Shown: in pieces, positions 6,445 through 15,024 of the stretch | How positions within the stretch are numbered: position 1 is the first letter of the stretch | Layout of the letters: each line of letters begins with the position of its first letter | Assembly: GCA_023415275.1 (NCBI GenBank) | Contig: JAEZLJ010000001.1 | Span: forward strand, 1-35,432 | DNA from: Bacteroidota bacterium | GTDB lineage: Bacteria > Bacteroidota > Bacteroidia > Chitinophagales > Chitinophagaceae | Direction of reading: 5' to 3' | DNA length: 35,432 bases | Program-made: the position numbers and the translations under genes | Notes under the pieces: generated by a model | Database searches by the model: none | What the model saw: the letters and a program-made list of their open reading frames with translations, nothing else | Told to the model about the DNA's origin: nothing

Positions 6445-8742
6445 CTATTCATTACTGATGAAGACGATCCTTGTAACTGCCTTTTGCTGTTGCAGGTCGT
6501 CTGATGCTATTACAATATAGATGCCACTGGCCGCTTTCCTGCCTTTGTAATCCCTGCCATTCCAAATGGCCTGCCCCCCTAAACTCCTGGTCTGGTACAC
6601 CAGCCTGCCATTCAGCTCAGTGATCTTCACTATACTATTTTCAGGCAAGCCCTTAATGGCGATCTGCCCATTATAGCCCGGAGGCACAGGGTTAGGAAAG
6701 ACCAATATATTTCCCTGGTCTGCTGAAGCTTCCGTGGCATCACCCCGGTAACTGCAGATACCTTTGTCAGTAGCAAAATATACTTCACCGGTTTTGCCAT
6801 CTATAGCAATCTCCAGCACATTATTACTCAGTAGGAAGCTGTTCTCTGCGGTAAAGTGTTGTAACACCCGATCTCCTTCATCATTCACCAGCCAGGCGCC
6901 AGAACTGGTGGCTATCCATTTCCGGTTGGCTCCATCCACAGCAATACTTTTCACGACCTCTCCTTTGAAAAGGTAATTAGCAAAGCTGCCTTCTTTGATA
7001 ATCGGCCAGATTGCCTCACAGCCAGCATTTAATACTTCTGAAGGACACTGGATCACCCCAATGCCATTGGTTGTTCCTACCCAAATAAATCCATTTTTAT
7101 CTTTGGCCAGGGCAGTAACCTCGTTAGCTGGCAGATTACCTGATCCAATTCCATTGGTGTACAATTTCCATTGGTCATCGGAAATATTTCCTGGTGTGCC
7201 ATTATCATTGAACAATAACAATCCATTACCCAGGGGAGCTTGTATCCATTTTTGGGAAGCATCGTCAATTACAATTTTTGCAACAGCGTTAAGGTTAAGG
7301 TTGAAGGGAACAGTAAAGGATTGCCAGGTTCCATCGTTTTTTAGAACATGCAGAGGGTGGTTTGCTCCAAAGTTGCTGATCCATAGATTATGTTCCTGGT
7401 CAAAGGCCAGTCCGGATACCCTGTAGCTTCCCGGATCGCCGGGCATGGCTTCCAATGGACTATTTTGTTTGTAAATCGTAATGTTGTTATTGGTCCCCAG
7501 GTGTATCAATCCCCCTCCAAATGATCCTTCCCATAAGGTACCATCGCGCACATCCGGTGCAATGGCGATAATATCGAGTACCGGTTCAAGTGCCGGATTA
7601 TGGTATTTATTGTAGGATGTCCAGTACCCTTCTTTCAGTTCGTAAACACCATTAGGATTGTATTGATAATTCCATGAGTCATTGACCGCCCCTGCGGAGG
7701 CATAAAAAATGCCATTGGCCACCGTCAATTGCCCCAGGGCAATGTTATCAGGTGAATTCAATTTATATATTTCAGCTACTTTTCCATCCGCCCACCTGGA
7801 AAGTCCGCCAAAGAGGTCAGCCACCCAATATTCATTATTAACTGATATGGCATGTTGAGGGCTGGCTATTACATTTTCCTGTTTTAATTCATTTTGAATA
7901 TTCCCATTAGAATTTATTACAGTGATCCTTGAATCGCCTGCCTGGCTGATTTGGCAGATAAGCAGTTTGTCACCAGAGATATTAACTGAATTTATTGGCC
8001 CGCCGTTGGAGAAAAAAGGTTGGAAGCCTGAAGCGTTTTGTTTGAATAGTGTATCATTCTGAAGAACGATAATTGCATTATTGAAGTTTACAACAGCCTT
8101 TGCTGCAGTGGCTGAAAGCCCATTGGTGCCTGAAAGGTTTACCCAGGAGGTAAAGTTGGATGGGTTGCCATTCACTGGTGCTGTTTTCAATCCTTCTTCT
8201 GTGGCTGCATAATACTTTCCATTGGCAATGGTGAACATGTTGACTTTTACAGGACCTCCATTTTCCCCTATGAACCAGGAATCTTTGATCTCGTACTTGC
8301 CGGCATCGATCACGATAACCCCTAAACCAGTGGACAGGTAGCAAAACTGGTTATCAGTATAAATATCATAAATCGATTTATCTCCGGTCACCACCTTTCT
8401 TTTTAATTCTGGTACATTGTGAATGCCTGCGTTGTCAATGATATCGATGTTGCTATTGGAGTAGGCTAGATAGAGTTTATTAGAAAGTGCATCAAATTCA
8501 ATAGCTGATATTCCCGTTTCAGAAAGACCAGATGCCTTACTTAGTCTTGTTACTTCATCTGTTTGCCTGTCTATGCTGAATAGGCTGTATTCTGTGGCCG
8601 CATATATTTTGTTGATGGAAGCAGTTACATCAATGGAGCCCTGGTAGGGAAGGTGTTCTCTCCACATCCCAATGGGAGGAAGAGGCTGTTGCGCCAGACC
8701 CTTTAATGTTATGAAAAATAAGATTATAAATATTCTATGCAC
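6445..8742 (-). CDS. porZ: PorZ-like type IX secretion protein (double beta-propeller plus CTD)
   Basis: PorZ is a surface component of the type IX secretion system that helps present anionic lipopolysaccharide to the PorU sortase. The 765-residue product has a signal peptide ending LAQQ near residue 18, then IGMWREHLPYQGSIDV, and repeated propeller blades with patterns such as IYAATEYSLFSI, KYYAATEEGL, LWISNFG and IWVGTTNGIGVI, sufficient for two propellers. The last 85 residues or so form a type A CTD: VFPNPVPPGY, then KITELNGRLVYQT and GRKAASGIYIV. Length and architecture match PorZ. The start codon is GTG; there is no Met in the signal peptide, and an in-frame TGA lies 6 nt upstream. Other propeller proteins with a CTD are possible, but the recO neighbour supports PorZ. 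Confidence 0.85.
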   Translation of the reverse strand: MHRIFIILFFITLKGLAQQPLPPIGMWREHLPYQGSIDVTASINKIYAATEYSLFSIDRQTDEVTRLSKASGLSETGISAIEFDALSNKLYLAYSNSNIDIIDNAGIHNVPELKRKVVTGDKSIYDIYTDNQFCYLSTGLGVIVIDAGKYEIKDSWFIGENGGPVKVNMFTIANGKYYAATEEGLKTAPVNGNPSNFTSWVNLSGTNGLSATAAKAVVNFNNAIIVLQNDTLFKQNASGFQPFFSNGGPINSVNISGDKLLICQISQAGDSRITVINSNGNIQNELKQENVIASPQHAISVNNEYWVADLFGGLSRWADGKVAEIYKLNSPDNIALGQLTVANGIFYASAGAVNDSWNYQYNPNGVYELKEGYWTSYNKYHNPALEPVLDIIAIAPDVRDGTLWEGSFGGGLIHLGTNNNITIYKQNSPLEAMPGDPGSYRVSGLAFDQEHNLWISNFGANHPLHVLKNDGTWQSFTVPFNLNLNAVAKIVIDDASQKWIQAPLGNGLLLFNDNGTPGNISDDQWKLYTNGIGSGNLPANEVTALAKDKNGFIWVGTTNGIGVIQCPSEVLNAGCEAIWPIIKEGSFANYLFKGEVVKSIAVDGANRKWIATSSGAWLVNDEGDRVLQHFTAENSFLLSNNVLEIAIDGKTGEVYFATDKGICSYRGDATEASADQGNILVFPNPVPPGYNGQIAIKGLPENSIVKITELNGRLVYQTRSLGGQAIWNGRDYKGRKAASGIYIVIASDDLQQQKAVTRIVFISNE

Positions 8743-8746
8743 TTTT

Positions 8747-8754
8747 CAAAGCTA
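8747..8754 (-). promoter_or_regulatory. Possible -7 box directly before porZ
   Basis: The minus strand reads TAGCTTTG, a full TAnnTTTG match, separated from the GTG start by only four A residues. No TTG is found 17-23 nt upstream. If real, porZ mRNA would be practically leaderless. Confidence 0.35.
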
Positions 8755-8888
8755 AGTGTAATGGAAGAAAGAATTATATCATCCATATTTTGTACAAGCT
8801 TACTTCCCCAAGGTTTAGCCATTAGAAGCGAGAGGCGTCTTTCAAACTCCTGTTATATTTCCTTTCTTTGCCCTTCAAACAGTACTGG

Positions 8889-11222
8889 ATGTGGAATTTT
8901 ATCGGTAAAAGTATTTTGCGATTTGGTTGGGTTTTATTGGTGTTATTACTGGTACTTACCGGCTATTTTGGTTGGAGAGCCAGCAAGGTGAGCCTGAGTT
9001 ATGAATTTGCAAAGGCCATTCCTGTCAATAATCCAAAGTATAAGGAGTACCTGGAATTTCGCAAAAAGTTTGGAGATGATGGCAACCTGATGGTAATTGG
9101 TATCAGAACCAGAAAGCTATTCCAGGCAGATATTTTTAACCAATACCACCAGCTGCAAAAGGAACTAAAGCAAGCAAAAGGAGTAGAGGATGTCGTGGGG
9201 GTTCCTTCGGCCATCAACCTGGCCAGGCAAGAAGGCGAGGAGAAGCTGGAAGCTTTGCCTGTTTTTCGTGATACGGTGTTGAGCCAGTCTGAAATTGATA
9301 GTGGTGCCTCAGTATTCCTGGGCCTTCCATTTTACAAAGGATTGCTCTATAATGCTAATACCAACACCTGGTTGATGGGAGTTAGATTGAATACATCCCT
9401 GATCAATTCAGTGCAAAGGACAGCCATTGTAAACGATATTGTCAGAAAGAGTGATGCTTTTGCCGCTCAAACAAATACAGAGGTTCATTATAGTGGACTT
9501 CCTTACATCCGGACCATTATTAGTGACAGGATACAAAAAGAGATGCGTTTTTTCCTGGTGGCTTCTGTGGTATTGTCAGCTTTCATACTACTCTTATTTT
9601 TTCGCTCCGTAAGCGCTATGGTAATTTCCCTCGCGGTGGTTATCATAGGTGTAGTATGGAGCATAGGAATACTTGATGTTTCGGGTTATAAGATCACGAT
9701 ACTAACGGCATTAATTCCTCCTTTAGTGGTGGTAATTGGTATTCCCAATTGTATTTACTTCCTGAATAAATATCATACCTCTTTCAGGGAATTGAATGAT
9801 AAGAAACCAGCTATCATAGCCATGATAAGCAAGATGGGGATCGTGACTTTATTCTGCAACATTGCAGCAGCGATAGGCTTTGCTGTTTTTGCACTAACGG
9901 AAAGTGCTATACTGAAAGAGTTTGGAGTAGTGGCCGGGATCAGCATCATGAGCTTGTTTTTTATTTCCCTTGCGCTAATTCCGGTTGCATTAAATTATTT
10001 GCCTGCTCCCAAGGAGCGGCACACCCGGTACCTGGAGAACAAATGGTTGCAACAATCGCTGGATCATCTTGAACGATGGTCCCTCAACCATCGGAAGACT
10101 ATTTATACTGTAACATTGGTAGTACTTGCATTTGCCGTTGCAGGAATATTACGCCTGAAAAGTGTGGGGTATATTGTAGATGATCTACCGAAAAAGGATA
10201 AGGTATATGCCGACCTGAAATTCTTTGAAGAAAATTTTAAAGGTGTAATGCCATTGGAAGTGCTGGTGGACACCCGGAAAAAGTATGGAGTGACGCGAAA
10301 CCTGAATAATCTTCGCAAAATTGATTCCTTTGTACAATACCTGGCTGCCAAGCCTTATATAGGAAGACCTTTAACTATTACTGAAGGTTTGAAATTTGCA
10401 AGGCAGGCATTTTTTGAAGGAGACAGTTCAAGTTATGCCATGCCAGGAGAGAATGACCTGATAGCTCTGAAGCCTTACCTTTCACCTAATAGCAATGATT
10501 CTTCTAAAACTTCTTTTTCAAGATTGGTTACCAGCTTTATGGATAGCAACAGGCAGCAGGTGCGTATCAGTGTCAGCATGAAGGATATAGGAAGTGCCAT
10601 GCTTCCGGTTGTACTGGATAGTATTAAGCGCAAATCAGACCAGGTATTTGATTCTTCTAAATATGATGTGCAGTTCACGGGCACCTCAATAACTTTTTTA
10701 GAAGGAACGAGGTTCATCATTAACGGCCTTACTGACAGTGTGATATGGGCCTTCTTATTGATTGCGCTGTGTATGTTATACCTTTTTCGTTCCTGGCGTA
10801 TTCTCATATGCTCACTTATTCCTAACCTCATTCCTTTGATCATTACAGCAGGGATCATGGGTTGGGCTGGCATAGCATTAAAGCCCTCCACCGTTTTAAT
10901 ATTTAGTGTGGCACTGGGAATAGCAATAGATATTACTATCAGGTTCCTGGTCAATTATAAACAGCAATTGAAGCCAAACGATTTCAATGCCGCCAGGACT
11001 GTAATAGATACCATACATTCTACCGGGTTAAGTATCATATATACTTCCATTGTGTTAATTGCAGGCTTTGTTGTTTTTTGTTTCAGTGGCTTTGGCGGTA
11101 CTAAAGCATTGGGCTGGTTGACTTCCCTGACACTTGTAACTGCTACATTGGCCAACCTTGTATTATTGCCGGCCTTATTGCTTACATTTTACAGGAAAGG
11201 AAAAGAGCGAGATGATAATTAA
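8889..11222 (+). CDS. RND/MMPL-family membrane transporter
   Basis: A 777-residue inner-membrane protein with the layout of the MMPL/HpnN branch of RND exporters: a first helix near residues 10-30, a periplasmic domain to about 205, five clustered helices to about 370 (FFLVASVVLSAFILLLFF, VVIIGVVWSIGI), a second helix and periplasmic domain from about 405, and a final five-helix bundle from about 620 (FLLIALCMLYLF, LIPLIITAGIMGWAG, FSVALGIAIDITI). The family uses the proton gradient to move lipids or hydrophobic compounds; the substrate is not known here. A TTG at 8868 would extend it by seven residues, but TTTCTTTG at 8863-8870 resembles a -7 box, so the ATG at 8889 is preferred. It is divergent from porZ, with no adaptor or outer-membrane partner nearby. 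Confidence 0.88.
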   Translation: MWNFIGKSILRFGWVLLVLLLVLTGYFGWRASKVSLSYEFAKAIPVNNPKYKEYLEFRKKFGDDGNLMVIGIRTRKLFQADIFNQYHQLQKELKQAKGVEDVVGVPSAINLARQEGEEKLEALPVFRDTVLSQSEIDSGASVFLGLPFYKGLLYNANTNTWLMGVRLNTSLINSVQRTAIVNDIVRKSDAFAAQTNTEVHYSGLPYIRTIISDRIQKEMRFFLVASVVLSAFILLLFFRSVSAMVISLAVVIIGVVWSIGILDVSGYKITILTALIPPLVVVIGIPNCIYFLNKYHTSFRELNDKKPAIIAMISKMGIVTLFCNIAAAIGFAVFALTESAILKEFGVVAGISIMSLFFISLALIPVALNYLPAPKERHTRYLENKWLQQSLDHLERWSLNHRKTIYTVTLVVLAFAVAGILRLKSVGYIVDDLPKKDKVYADLKFFEENFKGVMPLEVLVDTRKKYGVTRNLNNLRKIDSFVQYLAAKPYIGRPLTITEGLKFARQAFFEGDSSSYAMPGENDLIALKPYLSPNSNDSSKTSFSRLVTSFMDSNRQQVRISVSMKDIGSAMLPVVLDSIKRKSDQVFDSSKYDVQFTGTSITFLEGTRFIINGLTDSVIWAFLLIALCMLYLFRSWRILICSLIPNLIPLIITAGIMGWAGIALKPSTVLIFSVALGIAIDITIRFLVNYKQQLKPNDFNAARTVIDTIHSTGLSIIYTSIVLIAGFVVFCFSGFGGTKALGWLTSLTLVTATLANLVLLPALLLTFYRKGKERDDN

Positions 11223-11259
11223 GGACGATAATGTCCTGTTATTTTATACAAGTTAAACG

Positions 11260-11364
11260 ATGAAATCATTCCTTTCGTCGATTATGCCGGTAATACTGTC
11301 CATGTTCTTTCTTCTTCGGATTACCTTAGTGCAGCTTTTAAAGTTGGTTGCTTGTCTTGTGTGA
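11260..11364 (+). CDS. Doubtful 34-residue hydrophobic small ORF
   Basis: Reads ATG to TGA with 34 residues, beginning MKSFLSSIMPVILSMFFLL and continuing RITLVQLLKLVACLV. The composition resembles a single membrane helix or signal peptide. It starts 37 nt behind the transporter stop, in an A/T-rich context like other starts here. There is no second line of evidence; it may be chance or a remnant of a lost exported protein. Confidence 0.2.
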   Translation: MKSFLSSIMPVILSMFFLLRITLVQLLKLVACLV

Positions 11365-11413
11365 GCCGTCCTTATTCATTATAAATAAGGCACTTTAATA
11401 ACAATCAACAACA

Positions 11414-11608
11414 ATGCCTATGAGAATTAATGTTCATGCTGTTTCGTTTCGTGAAAATTTATGGCTTCCAATGCCAGTCAGTAATTTTCATTCTTCCCAT
11501 AGTATTATCAATCAAAAAAGGGCAAGCTTAAAGGGTATTTCTCAACGCAGAGGGCAGATGAAAGTCCTTAAAGTATGTGACAACCTGTTGATGCATGCAA
11601 GTCAATGA
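11414..11608 (+). CDS. Doubtful 64-residue small ORF upstream of susC
   Basis: An ATG-started frame preceded by an A-rich stretch (ATAACAATCAACAACA) such as real starts show here. The predicted peptide is basic, without signal peptide or recognisable motif, and ends VCDNLLMHASQ. I do not recognise it. It could be non-coding leader sequence; codon choice is not unusual but the length is too short to judge. Confidence 0.2.
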   Translation: MPMRINVHAVSFRENLWLPMPVSNFHSSHSIINQKRASLKGISQRRGQMKVLKVCDNLLMHASQ

Positions 11609-11861
11609 GTGAATAAAAATCCATTGTGTATAAACGGAATACTTATAAGTTCATTTGCTAATAAGGGTTTGTACTTAAATAATAAATATTCTTTATAAAA
11701 CTGATTTTTTAAATGCTTAACAATTAAATTCGTGCGGCTAAATTGGATGGGTTTTAGGTCTAAATTCTCTCAGATACACTCATATTTACCGGAGGTTGTT
11801 GTTTTGAGGTCACCAGGAGGCTGCGCCACATCTATCATAATTATTTAATTTAAAAACAAAC

Positions 11862-14800
11862 ATGAGAAGACTACTGTTTATCATGCTGGGAGTACTTATG
11901 GCTAGTACCCAACTCCTGGCACAAAACCGGACCGTATCCGGTAAGGTAACCGATCCGCAAGGAGCCGGTATACCAAATGCTTCTGTAAGTGTAAAGGGCA
12001 CTTCTTTTGGTACTATTACCACTGCTGATGGAAGTTTCAGTTTATCGGTTCCTGCCAATAATAACACCCTTGTTGTTAGTTCTGTAGGGTACCAGGATCA
12101 GCAAATTGCAATTAACGGTCAAACAAACATTACTATCTCTCTTACCTCCTCTGAGCAGGCTATGACGGAAGTGGTGGTTACTGTTCCATATGGTACGGTA
12201 AGGAAAAAATCATTTACCGGTTCTGAAAACACAATCTCTGCCAAGAATATAGAAAAGCAGCAGGTTACATCTGTTACGCGTGCTTTGGAAGGTTTGGTGC
12301 CAGGCATTGTTGTGACGAATGGTGGAGGTGCGCCAGGCACTGGTGCCAGCATCATGATCCGTGGTGTAGGTTCAGTAAATGCTACCAGTTCACCACTGTA
12401 TGTATTGAATGGTGTGCCTTATGATGGTTCTATCAGTGCCATTGCTACAGATGATATAGAATCTGTAACAATATTAAAGGACGCTGCAGCTGCTGCATTA
12501 TATGGTTCCAGGGCTGCTAATGGCGTGGTAATGATCACTACGAAAAAAGGTAAGAAGGGTAAGTCAAACGTAACTGCTACATTCCGTAAAGGATATATGA
12601 GCCGTGGTATTCCTGAATACGACAGGGTAAATTCTCAACAATACTATGAACTGTTCTGGGAAGCTTATAGGAATTCTTACATAGCCCAGGGACAAACCCC
12701 AGCGGCTGCAGGCGTATCTGCTTCCAACGTGTTGACAGGTTCCAGTGGACTTGTCTATAATGCTTATAATGTACCAGGCAACCAGTTGGTTGATCCTGTT
12801 ACCGGCAAATTGAATCAAAATGCACAGCTTTTATGGAATGAATCATGGGAAGATGCCCTATTCCGTACGGCTGCAAGGACAAATGCCAATGTTAGTGTAT
12901 CAGGCGCTAGCGATAAAACTGATTATTATTTATCTGCAGGATACTTAAATGAAGAGGGTATTGTCAAGTTTTCCGGTTACAAGCGTTACAATCTTCGTTT
13001 AAATGTAAACGCGGCTGCTACCAGCTGGTTGACAACAGGAATGAATATCGATGGATCTGTTGCACAAAGAAAAGATGTGCCAAGTGGCGGGTCTTCCACA
13101 ACCAACCCATTTTACTTTACAAGACAAATGGGGCCTATTTATCCTGTTTATCAGCATAATGCCACTACTGGCGCCTTCGTAATTGATCCCAAAACCGGGC
13201 AAAATGCATTGGATTGGGGTACTCCGGCCCAATTGGGTACAAGGCCTTATGCAGGAAATTCAAACCTTTTGGGATCTCTGAATTTAGACGATCGCTCAAG
13301 GAATATATTTAATGGTAACGCCAATACATATGCAGAAATTAAATTCCTGCAAAACTTTTCCTTAAAGACTACGTTGGGTGTAAACTATTTTGGTAACGAT
13401 ATCACTTCTTACCAAAATAACCAGTATGGAGATGCCGCCCCTTCTCCGGGTTTAGCTAACGGAGGTAGATCAACAAAAACCAACGATCGCCAGATATCAC
13501 TGACTGGGAATGAGGTGTTGACATGGAATAAAACAATAAGTGGAAGTCATAACGTAAGAGCATTGGTAGGACATGAAAATTATAAATACCAATACAGCTA
13601 TGTTCAGGGTTCTAAATCTGGCTTCCAGTTTCCTGGACAGACTGAATTAGACAATGGTGCTACTGCGTTAAGTCCTTCAAGTTCTCAAACAGATAACCAC
13701 AGGATCGAAAGCTATTTTGCCAATGTAAACTATGACTTTGACCAAAAATACCTGTTGTCCGGAAGTTTCCGTACAGATGGTTCTTCCAGGTTCCGCGATT
13801 CAGTAAGATGGGGTAAATTTTATTCTTTAGGTGCTAGCTGGAGAGTTTCTCAGGAATCTTTCCTAAAGGATGTAAGCTGGTTGAATGAATTAAAATTAAG
13901 AGCCAGTTATGGAGAGCAGGGTAATGAAAACATCGGTTTGTTTTATCCTTACCGTGAGTATTATTTCGCTGATGGTACTGGTAGTTACACTCCGCCTACA
14001 AGGCCGGTTAATACTGACCTGCTTTGGGAAACCAATAAGACCTTTAACGTAGGTGTTGACTTTGCCCTATTAAAGAATAGGCTTCAGGGAACTGTTGAAT
14101 ATTTTAACAGGAGGTCCGATAATCTGTTATTCGATGTGCCCCTGCCAACTTCTTCAGGATATGCTAGCATTTATCAAAATGTTGGGTCAATGAAAAACTA
14201 TGGCATTGAACTTCAGTTAGGCTATAATGCAATAAAAAATAAAAGTTTTGACTGGAGAATAGATCTGAACCTGACACATTTTAAAAATCAGATCACCAAA
14301 TTGCCAGTAACACAACAAGAAAAGGGAATTGTGAATGGTACTAAGAAACTATCAATAAGCCATGGCATTTATGATTTCTGGTTGCCAGAATTTGCTGGAG
14401 TAGATGCTGCCAATGGTGATGCGTTATATTATAAAGATGTGTTAGGCTCTGATAACAAACCTACAGGTGAAAGAGTGTTGACCAATACATACAGCCAGGC
14501 AAGTTATTATTATTTTGGTTCTGCATTGCCTGATGTTACCGGTGGTTTGACAAACGCTTTCCGTTATAAGAGCTTTGATCTTTCCTTCCTATTGACCTTT
14601 GCTTATGGTGGCCAGTTCTATGATGGTAACTATGCAAGCATCATGCATCGTGGTTCTCCAGGTACTGCATGGCAGATCGATATCCTGAACAGGTGGCAAA
14701 AGCCTGGTGACGTTACCAATGTACCAAGATTACAAAATGGTATTGCAGGCCAGGAAGGTGCTTCCTCCAGGTGGTTAGTGGATGGTTCTTACCTGAATGT

Positions 14801-15008
14801 GAAAAATGTAACCTTAAGCTATACTATCTCTAATGAAGTAGCGAAACGTTTACATGTTTCAGGTGTACAGGTATTTACCAATGTGGATAATGCCTATCTG
14901 TTTACTGCTAAAAAAGGAATGGATCCACAGCGTGCATTCACTGGTACAGCTGATGCTACTTATACCCCTTTCAGAACAATGACAGTGGGTCTGAATGTTA
15001 ATTTATAA
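11862..15008 (+). CDS. SusC/RagA-type TonB-dependent outer-membrane transporter
   Basis: Imports a large nutrient, usually an oligosaccharide or peptide, across the outer membrane with energy from TonB. The 1048 residues comprise a signal peptide ending LLAQ at about 20, a carboxypeptidase-regulatory-like domain (about 22-110; TVSGKVTDPQGAGIPNASV then FSLSVPANNNTLVVSSVGYQ), the plug (about 115-235; GLVPGIVVTNGGGAPGTG, IMIRGVGSVNA, ILKDAAAAALYGSRAANGVV) and the beta barrel ending RTMTVGLNVNL. The protein looks complete. The stop overlaps the upstream edge of the susD leader, with the susD ATG 16 nt further on, so both form an operon. No N-terminal signalling domain for an anti-sigma factor is present and no regulator is nearby. 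The substrate cannot be predicted from sequence alone. Confidence 0.95.
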   Translation: MRRLLFIMLGVLMASTQLLAQNRTVSGKVTDPQGAGIPNASVSVKGTSFGTITTADGSFSLSVPANNNTLVVSSVGYQDQQIAINGQTNITISLTSSEQAMTEVVVTVPYGTVRKKSFTGSENTISAKNIEKQQVTSVTRALEGLVPGIVVTNGGGAPGTGASIMIRGVGSVNATSSPLYVLNGVPYDGSISAIATDDIESVTILKDAAAAALYGSRAANGVVMITTKKGKKGKSNVTATFRKGYMSRGIPEYDRVNSQQYYELFWEAYRNSYIAQGQTPAAAGVSASNVLTGSSGLVYNAYNVPGNQLVDPVTGKLNQNAQLLWNESWEDALFRTAARTNANVSVSGASDKTDYYLSAGYLNEEGIVKFSGYKRYNLRLNVNAAATSWLTTGMNIDGSVAQRKDVPSGGSSTTNPFYFTRQMGPIYPVYQHNATTGAFVIDPKTGQNALDWGTPAQLGTRPYAGNSNLLGSLNLDDRSRNIFNGNANTYAEIKFLQNFSLKTTLGVNYFGNDITSYQNNQYGDAAPSPGLANGGRSTKTNDRQISLTGNEVLTWNKTISGSHNVRALVGHENYKYQYSYVQGSKSGFQFPGQTELDNGATALSPSSSQTDNHRIESYFANVNYDFDQKYLLSGSFRTDGSSRFRDSVRWGKFYSLGASWRVSQESFLKDVSWLNELKLRASYGEQGNENIGLFYPYREYYFADGTGSYTPPTRPVNTDLLWETNKTFNVGVDFALLKNRLQGTVEYFNRRSDNLLFDVPLPTSSGYASIYQNVGSMKNYGIELQLGYNAIKNKSFDWRIDLNLTHFKNQITKLPVTQQEKGIVNGTKKLSISHGIYDFWLPEFAGVDAANGDALYYKDVLGSDNKPTGERVLTNTYSQASYYYFGSALPDVTGGLTNAFRYKSFDLSFLLTFAYGGQFYDGNYASIMHRGSPGTAWQIDILNRWQKPGDVTNVPRLQNGIAGQEGASSRWLVDGSYLNVKNVTLSYTISNEVAKRLHVSGVQVFTNVDNAYLFTAKKGMDPQRAFTGTADATYTPFRTMTVGLNVNL

Positions 15009-15024
15009 TTGGAAAAACTTAAAA

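Larger units (their letters stand above)
11223..11861. other. 639-bp gap between the MMPL transporter and susC
   Basis: No gene of secure identity. A weak stem (AGGAC/GTCCT, 11222-11237) follows the transporter stop. Two small ORFs lie at 11260-11364 and 11414-11608. A 7-bp inverted repeat CCTTATT/AATAAGG (11370-11390) lacks a T tract. The last 250 bp form the susC leader; no full TAnnTTTG box was found (TAAATTGG near 11749 is one base off), so the susC promoter may use another sigma factor. Confidence 0.5.

Noticed and set aside
10475..10954. A 159-codon minus-strand frame within the MMPL transporter gene
   Set aside because: It is antisense to conserved membrane segments and shows no protein features of its own.
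11370..11390. CCTTATT/AATAAGG hairpin as a terminator behind the MMPL transporter
   Set aside because: It is followed by CACTTTAATA rather than a T run, and the stem is A/T-rich and weak.
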